Positions 13,686-18,048 of a stretch of DNA of 18,048 nucleotides are shown piece by piece. The position numbers were made by a program, and so were the translations under genes. The number at the start of each line of letters is the position of its first letter. The stretch's first letter is position 1. Origin of the DNA: Bacteroidales bacterium UBA6408. GTDB taxonomy: Bacteria; Bacteroidota; Bacteroidia; Bacteroidales; UBA932. The notes under the pieces are model-generated. The model ran no database searches. It worked only from the letters and a program-made list of their open reading frames with translations, and was not told where the DNA came from. The stretch is from NCBI GenBank assembly GCA_002439805.1, contig DJPQ01000049.1, positions 1-18,048 on the forward strand, written 5' to 3'.

Positions 13686-14789
13686 TTACTTGAGTTTGGC
13701 GGCGATTTTCTCCGCGAGAGTTAGGAAGGCCACGGATTCGGGACCTGTGCCGAGGGCGGCGGGGGTGCCGTTGTCGCCGTCTTCGCGGATGCTCTGGACG
13801 AGCGGAATCTGGCCGAGGAGGTCGATGCCGTATTTCTCCGCCATCGCCTTGCCGCCGTCCTTGCCGAAAATGTAGTACCTGTTCTGCGGGAGTTCCGCCG
13901 GTGTGAACCAGGCCATGTTCTCCACGAGACCGAGAATCGGCTTGTTCACGTTCTCGTTGCGGAACATATTGACTCCCTTCTCCACGTCGGCGAGCGCCAC
14001 CGCCTGAGGCGTGCTGACTATCACGGCTCCGCTCAGCGGAATGTCATGGACAAGGCTGATGTGGATGTCGCCTGTTCCCGGCGGCATATCGATGAGCAGG
14101 AAGTCCAGCTCTCCCCAGCGGACCTGCAGAATCATCTGTTTGAGCGCATTGCAGGCCATCGGGCCGCGCCAGATGAGCGCCTGTTCGGGACTTGCGAAAT
14201 AGCCGATGGACATCCATTTCACGCCGTATTTCTCAATCGGCATAATCACGTCCTTCGGCTCCTCGCCCGGCTCGTCTCCCGGAATCTGGAATGAACCCGG
14301 AACCTCGTGCTCGGTGTCGGTCATCTTCGGAACGGACGGCCCATAGACGTCGGCGTCCGCCAGCCCAACCTTGTATCCGAGACGGGCGAGCGCGACCGCG
14401 AGGTTCACGGCTACGGTGGATTTCCCGACGCCTCCCTTGCCTGACGCTATTCCGATGATATGTTTCACGTTCGCGAGTTCCTCAAGGCCAAGGTCGAGCC
14501 CCGGCTTCTTCTTCGGTTTCGGCTCCTCCTTTATGACGGTGAGCACTTCCGCCTCGGAGCCCGCCGGGCAGTGGCGTATGATAGCCGCCTTGGTGCTGCC
14601 TATGAGATACTCTGCGAGCGGGTCGCGGTGCCTGCTGAAGCCGAGCGTCACGCTCACGCGCACGGCCTCGCCCTCAAGCGGCTCCACCGCGACTTTCTCC
14701 ACCATCCCCAGCTCCACGATGCTCCTGTCGCCCTTGGCCGGATGCTGCACATCCTTCAGATATTCAAGTATTTCCTTTTCTGTAATCAT
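13686..14789 (-). CDS. mrp: Mrp/NBP35-type iron-sulfur carrier ATPase
   Basis: A 367-residue P-loop ATPase that loads Fe-S clusters onto target proteins in the cytoplasm. Residues 1-90 are the MIP18/DUF59-like domain (MITEKEILEYLKDVQHPAKG). A charged linker leads to the ParA/MinD-like domain with the deviant Walker A GKGGVGKST (117-125), the DADVYGPSVP switch (145-154) and LLIDMPPGTGD (231-241). The usual CxxC cluster ligand near the C-terminus is replaced by WFTPAELPQNRYYIFG (294-309), as I recall for Bacteroidetes members. The start at 14789 gives the standard N-terminus; a longer frame to 14903 runs into the inverted repeat element and is rejected. It lies downstream of the S46 peptidase gene on the same strand but separated by a 125-base structured element. 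Confidence 0.95.
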   Translation of the reverse strand: MITEKEILEYLKDVQHPAKGDRSIVELGMVEKVAVEPLEGEAVRVSVTLGFSRHRDPLAEYLIGSTKAAIIRHCPAGSEAEVLTVIKEEPKPKKKPGLDLGLEELANVKHIIGIASGKGGVGKSTVAVNLAVALARLGYKVGLADADVYGPSVPKMTDTEHEVPGSFQIPGDEPGEEPKDVIMPIEKYGVKWMSIGYFASPEQALIWRGPMACNALKQMILQVRWGELDFLLIDMPPGTGDIHISLVHDIPLSGAVIVSTPQAVALADVEKGVNMFRNENVNKPILGLVENMAWFTPAELPQNRYYIFGKDGGKAMAEKYGIDLLGQIPLVQSIREDGDNGTPAALGTGPESVAFLTLAEKIAAKLK

Positions 14790-14810
14790 TTCAAGAAAAA
14801 TTACTCGGAC

Positions 14811-14935
14811 GGTAAAATCGCATAAAGGGTGCGATTGCAAGGCGCACGAGCAAATTAAACCGGAGCAACCTTGTGGTTGTGAGGATTTAATTTGTGAATG
14901 CAACGCAGCAAGCGTGCCCTTTAGGCGGTTTTACC
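14811..14935. repeat. 125-base imperfect inverted repeat, MITE-like or structured RNA
   Basis: Outer arms GGTAAAA (14811-14817) and TTTTACC (14929-14935) are perfect complements. Inside them, ATAAAGGGTGCG pairs with CGTGCCCTTTAG, then CAAATTAAA with ATTTAATTTG, and a central CAACC-TTGT-GGTTG hairpin closes it. The element runs into the S46 stop codon (14931-14933) and stops 21 bases before the mrp start. Together these make a long folded unit like a miniature inverted-repeat element. Confidence 0.7.
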
Positions 14936-17111
14936 TTATGTCCATTTCGTCTATAAGGTAGCCCGCCCCGCCGAACTTATCGACGATGAAAAGCACATAG
15001 CGTATATCCACATTGATGCATCGCTGGAGATTCGGCTCGAACATTATGTCCGAACTCATCGACTCCCAGTTGCCGTCGAACGCGAGACCTATAAGCTCGC
15101 CCTTTGCGTTCATAATCGGAGAGCCGGAATTTCCGCCCGTGATGTCGTTGTTGCTCAGGAAGCAGGTCGCCATGCGTCCGTCCTTCATTGCATACTGGCC
15201 GAAATCTTTCTCATAATAGAGGTCTTTCAACTTTTCCGGGACAACGAACTCCCAGTTGTCCGGGTCTTCCTTCTCCATCACGCCCGCAAGAGTCGTATAG
15301 TAGTCATACTCAACGGCATCGGCAGGGGAGTAGCCCATCACGTTGCCGTAGGTGAGCCTCATCGTGAAGTTCGCGTCAGGGTAGGACGGCTGTCCCTTCT
15401 TCCATTCCAGAAGCCCCGCAGTGTAGGCCTTCTTTGCCTTGTTTGCCTTGGCGCGGAGAGCCTTGAGCTCATCATTGTGCCCGAAATATTTCTTCAGGAA
15501 TTCCTGATAGAGCCTGAACGCCGGATCTTCACGAAGCGTGAGGATTCCCTTCTCTGACGCTTCGGCCTTGCGGATTGCCTCTACGGCCTTTTCTTCGGAT
15601 GTGAATGCGCTCTGCGTGAAAAGCGTATCGACATATCCCCTGAGCCGTTCCTCGCTGAAATCGGAGATAATCCAGTTCTCCTTATCTACTCTCTGATGGT
15701 AGAGGCGGAGAAGTGCCTCGGTGATTTTTATGTCCGTCGGGAGTGAGTAGTCCTTGTAGAACTCGTCCATATGGTCCATTGCCGCTCCGAGCGCGAGAGT
15801 GCTGTCTGAAGTCTCCTTCATCGTCGAGACATATGCCGCGACGGCCGAAGCCGCGATGTTGCTGATTTCACAGCGATAGACGGTCTCGAAAAGCCATGTG
15901 GAAAGCAGGCTCGCGCCCCTTGCCCCGCCGACTGCGGCCGCGATTTCGTCAAGCGCCTTTCCGTATTTCTCAGTACGCCCGGCATCAGCGGCGACCCACT
16001 CGCGGAACTCGTCCTCCTCAAGCATCGTCCTCCCGATTACGTCAAGTTTCTCAAATGCCAGTTTCATTCCCTGCCATTTTTTCCATCCGTTGGATGAACT
16101 GCTGTACTTGCTTGCATACTGAATCTTCACCTTAGGGTCGGCGAGCATATCCTCCATCATAATGTCCTGACGCAGCGTCCTTGCCTCGATGCGGATGTCG
16201 TTCTCCGCGAGCATCTCCTTCAGCTCGTCGGAGGTCGCGAAGCGGTTCGTGCGTCCCGGATAGCCCATAATCATAGTGAAATCACCTTCCTTCACTCCCT
16301 TGAGCGAGATTTTCAGATGGTTCTTCGGCTTGAGCGGAACGTTTTCGGCACTGTAGTCCGCAGGCTCGTTGTCAGCTCCGGCATAGACGCGGAACATCGA
16401 GAAGTCGCAGGTGTGACGCGGCCACATCCAGTTGTCCGTGTCCGCGCCGAACTTTCCGATTGAAGAAGGCGGTGCGCCGACAAAGCGTACGTCGCGGTAA
16501 ATCTTGTAGGTGATGAGGTAGAAGAGGTTGTCGTTGTAATATGGGACAACCGTCGAACTGCAGTGCGCGTATTCCTTGTCCGCCGTCTTCACGAGCTCCT
16601 CCTTCTTGTCGGCAACGGCCTTTGCAACAAGAACATCGACATTCGCGCTGTCTTTATATGTTTCGCGTGCCTGCGCCTCCGCAGTCGAGAGGATGTCGGT
16701 CACGTCGGTCACGGATTCGAGGAAAGTGACCGTGAGACCGTCGCACGGAAGCTCCTCGCTGCGGTTCATCGCCCAGAAGCCGTCCTGAAGGTAGTTGTGC
16801 TCCACGCTGCTGAGCGCCTGAATGTGCGAATATCCGCAGTGGTGGTTTGTCACGAGCAGTCCCTCGTCGGAGATTATTTCACCCGTGCAGCCGCCTCCGA
16901 ACTGGACGATGGCGTCCTTCAGCGACACGCCGTCAGCGTTGTAAATCTGTTTCGGCGCAAGCTTGCAGCCATGTTTCTTCATGTCCTTGGCGTTCATCTT
17001 CTCCAGCAGCGGCAGCAGCCACATGCCCTCGTCAGCCGCAGCCGAAAGCGCGGAACCCGTCATGACGGCCAATGCCGCAACGGCAGACATCAAAAACTTT
17101 TTCATATACAT
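14931..17111 (-). CDS. dpp7: S46 family dipeptidyl peptidase, DPP7-type
   Basis: A 726-residue periplasmic serine peptidase that removes N-terminal dipeptides from oligopeptides, feeding amino-acid catabolism in Bacteroidetes. The signal peptide covers about 1-26 (cleavage near SAAA-DEG); the start may be 17111 or the ATG at 17105. Catalytic elements are visible: TNHHCGY with the His at 91, HTCDFSMFR for the Asp, and GGNSGSP with Ser at 662. The residue known to separate DPP7 from the acidic-specific DPP11 follows in FDGNWE: it is Gly (680), as in DPP7, where DPP11 has Arg. This predicts preference for hydrophobic residues at P1. Length is normal for the family. It lies between rnhB and mrp, each separated by structured repeats. 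Confidence 0.94.
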   Translation of the reverse strand: MYMKKFLMSAVAALAVMTGSALSAAADEGMWLLPLLEKMNAKDMKKHGCKLAPKQIYNADGVSLKDAIVQFGGGCTGEIISDEGLLVTNHHCGYSHIQALSSVEHNYLQDGFWAMNRSEELPCDGLTVTFLESVTDVTDILSTAEAQARETYKDSANVDVLVAKAVADKKEELVKTADKEYAHCSSTVVPYYNDNLFYLITYKIYRDVRFVGAPPSSIGKFGADTDNWMWPRHTCDFSMFRVYAGADNEPADYSAENVPLKPKNHLKISLKGVKEGDFTMIMGYPGRTNRFATSDELKEMLAENDIRIEARTLRQDIMMEDMLADPKVKIQYASKYSSSSNGWKKWQGMKLAFEKLDVIGRTMLEEDEFREWVAADAGRTEKYGKALDEIAAAVGGARGASLLSTWLFETVYRCEISNIAASAVAAYVSTMKETSDSTLALGAAMDHMDEFYKDYSLPTDIKITEALLRLYHQRVDKENWIISDFSEERLRGYVDTLFTQSAFTSEEKAVEAIRKAEASEKGILTLREDPAFRLYQEFLKKYFGHNDELKALRAKANKAKKAYTAGLLEWKKGQPSYPDANFTMRLTYGNVMGYSPADAVEYDYYTTLAGVMEKEDPDNWEFVVPEKLKDLYYEKDFGQYAMKDGRMATCFLSNNDITGGNSGSPIMNAKGELIGLAFDGNWESMSSDIMFEPNLQRCINVDIRYVLFIVDKFGGAGYLIDEMDIR

Positions 17112-17144
17112 ATTCTAAAAAACTTTAATAAAACGCTATGTCAA

Positions 17145-17192
17145 AGGGGATGAAGAAAAGGATGGGATGCAGACCGCCTTTTATTCGCCCCG
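17145..17192 (-). repeat. 48-base structured 3'-end element, copy 1 (after rnhB)
   Basis: Matches the copy at 17923-17970 in 44 of 48 positions without gaps. On the minus strand it starts four bases after the rnhB stop. A nested stem is possible: GGGG with CCCC outside and AAAAGG with CCTTTT inside, the loop being CGGTCTGCATCCCAT. Terminator, RNA-stability element or REP-like repeat are possible readings. Confidence 0.7.
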
Positions 17193-17196
17193 TCAA

Positions 17197-17883
17197 TCAA
17201 AATAGTGTGTTCTCCAATTCCTTCACATGAAACGATTTGCGATGGTATGGAGTGTATCCATATTCCCGTATCGCCTCAATATGCTCGTGCGTCGGATACC
17301 CCATGTTCCTGTCCCATCCGTATTGGGGATATTCATTCGCGAGTCTTCGCATATATTCGTCCCTCCAAGTCTTAGCGAGCACCGAAGCCGCCGCAATCGA
17401 CGCGAAACGTCCGTCTCCCTTCACGAAAGTCTGCCATTTCATATCCCTCCATAAAGGGATATATTCCTTCAGCATCCCGCCTTCAAACGGAGCCTCAAGC
17501 GCGGCTTCCGGCAGCCGGTCAATCGCTCGGAACCTGTTACCGTCGATAATCAGCGCATCCGGCTTCAGTCCCAGACGAACCGTCGCCCGCCACATCCCGA
17601 CAATCGACGCATTAAGTATGTTTATCCTGTCAATCTCCTCCGCGCTCACGCACTCCACAGCCCATGCGACCGCCTCCCTTTCGATAATCGCCCGCAGCTC
17701 GTCCCGCTCCTTCTCGCTCATCTGCTTCGAGTCGTTCAGCAGCGGATGGCTGAAATCCGGCGGCAGAATCACGGACGCGGCAAAGACCGGTCCCGCGAGC
17801 GGACCTCTTCCCGCCTCGTCGCAACCGGCCTCAACCAGATTCAGTTCAAAACGAACCGGAAGACATTCATGCTCTTTTCTCAT
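17197..17883 (-). CDS. rnhB: Ribonuclease HII
   Basis: A 228-residue endonuclease that cleaves RNA in RNA-DNA hybrids and at single ribonucleotides in DNA. The four acidic active-site residues are visible: D22 and E23 in CDEAGRGPLAGP, D114 in LIIDGNRF, and D157 in VKGDGRF. NDSKQMSEKER (50-60) and IAAASVLAKTWRDEYM (163-178) are also typical, as is the HRKSF segment near the end. Between IDGNRF and VKGDG there are roughly 25 extra residues (about 120-150) relative to the E. coli enzyme. It lies directly downstream of aspS on the same strand with 87 bases between, most of which is a structured repeat. Confidence 0.95.
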   Translation of the reverse strand: MRKEHECLPVRFELNLVEAGCDEAGRGPLAGPVFAASVILPPDFSHPLLNDSKQMSEKERDELRAIIEREAVAWAVECVSAEEIDRINILNASIVGMWRATVRLGLKPDALIIDGNRFRAIDRLPEAALEAPFEGGMLKEYIPLWRDMKWQTFVKGDGRFASIAAASVLAKTWRDEYMRRLANEYPQYGWDRNMGYPTHEHIEAIREYGYTPYHRKSFHVKELENTLF

Positions 17884-17922
17884 TGCACATCTCGCATTTG
17901 CTATAACAAAAAGCTGAGCCGG

Positions 17923-17970
17923 AGGGGATGCATAAAAGGATGGGATGCAGACCGCCTTTTAGGCGCCCCG
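17923..17970 (-). repeat. 48-base structured 3'-end element, copy 2 (after aspS)
   Basis: This is the second copy of the element at 17145-17192. Its end abuts the aspS stop codon exactly. Differences from copy 1 are at four positions only, two of them in the GGCGCC/TTCGCC segment, where this copy gains a small CGCC-TAAAA-GGCG stem. The nested GGGG/CCCC and AAAAGG/CCTTTT pairing is preserved in both copies. Confidence 0.7.
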
Positions 17971-18048
17971 TTATTCGCCCCGACACACAAGATGCAGCTC
18001 GTCCAACTGCACCTGATCAATCTGCGACGGCGAATCAATCATCACGTC
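17971..18048 (-). CDS. aspS: Aspartate-tRNA ligase, C-terminal end (partial)
   Basis: Only the last 25 residues are inside the window, on the minus strand: DVMIDSPSQIDQVQLDELHL then VCRGE and a TAA stop. The pattern D-V-M-I/L-D-(A/S)-P-x-x-I-D-x-x-Q-L-x-E-L is the usual end of bacterial-type AspS in Bacteroidetes, which charges tRNA-Asp for translation. Because so little is seen, the assignment rests on this tail alone. The stop abuts a 48-base structured element shared with the next gene downstream, rnhB. Confidence 0.65.
   Translation of the reverse strand, partial: DVMIDSPSQIDQVQLDELHLVCRGE

Noticed and set aside
14790..14903. An N-terminal extension of Mrp to 14903.
   Set aside because: The extra 38 residues come from the inverted repeat element, and the MITEKEILEYL start matches the family.
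14371..14961. Plus-strand frames of 196 and 121 residues over mrp.
   Set aside because: Antisense to an intact Mrp with all its motifs.

Overview
The window looks like a chromosomal segment of a Bacteroidales bacterium. The evidence is a DPP7-type S46 dipeptidyl peptidase, a Mfa-like fimbrillin lipoprotein, DUF4252 proteins beside an ECF sigma factor, an Mrp ATPase without the usual CxxC, weak Shine-Dalgarno sites, and promoters of the Bacteroidetes form TTTG-N20-TAnnTTTG. Genus cannot be fixed from the sequence; an Alistipes-like or related moderate-GC lineage is a guess.

Region 1 (about 1-8270) is an accessory, defence-like island. It opens with the truncated end of an IS3-type transposase at the left edge. 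A complete two-gene Type III restriction-modification system (mod-res, plus strand) follows. Next comes an AT-rich stretch of about 740 bases holding two gene remnants, then two minus-strand AAA ATPases of the AAA_14/DUF4143 type. Each ATPase gene has its own promoter, and each promoter overlaps a different set of repeats with a 32-33 base period. That was the most patterned unexplained signal found in the window.

Region 2 (about 8270-11470) is an envelope-stress-like module: DUF4252 lipoprotein, ECF sigma factor, single-pass putative anti-sigma protein, second DUF4252 protein. The first three overlap at their stops and starts. Convergent to it lies a minus-strand gene that joins a Spy/LTXXQ-like periplasmic domain to the C-terminal half of an alpha/beta hydrolase (Ser, Asp and His present, first half of the fold missing). 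A small unrecognised ORF lies just upstream of it.

Region 3 (about 11470-13650) is a large lipoprotein adhesin (Mfa-like fimbrillin domain plus GLUG-type beta-helix repeats). Its upstream region carries a 12-base palindrome and a perfect 19-base inverted repeat over the predicted promoter.

Region 4 (about 13650-18048) is housekeeping sequence on the minus strand: mrp, the S46 peptidase, rnhB and the end of aspS. Structured repeat elements sit at the stop codons of the last three, including a 48-base element duplicated with 44 identical positions after aspS and after rnhB.

The candidates most worth a second look are the paired ATPase/iteron arrangement next to the Type III system, the Spy-hydrolase chimera, the DUF4252/ECF module and the 3'-end structured repeats. 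None can be called a new system from sequence reading alone.
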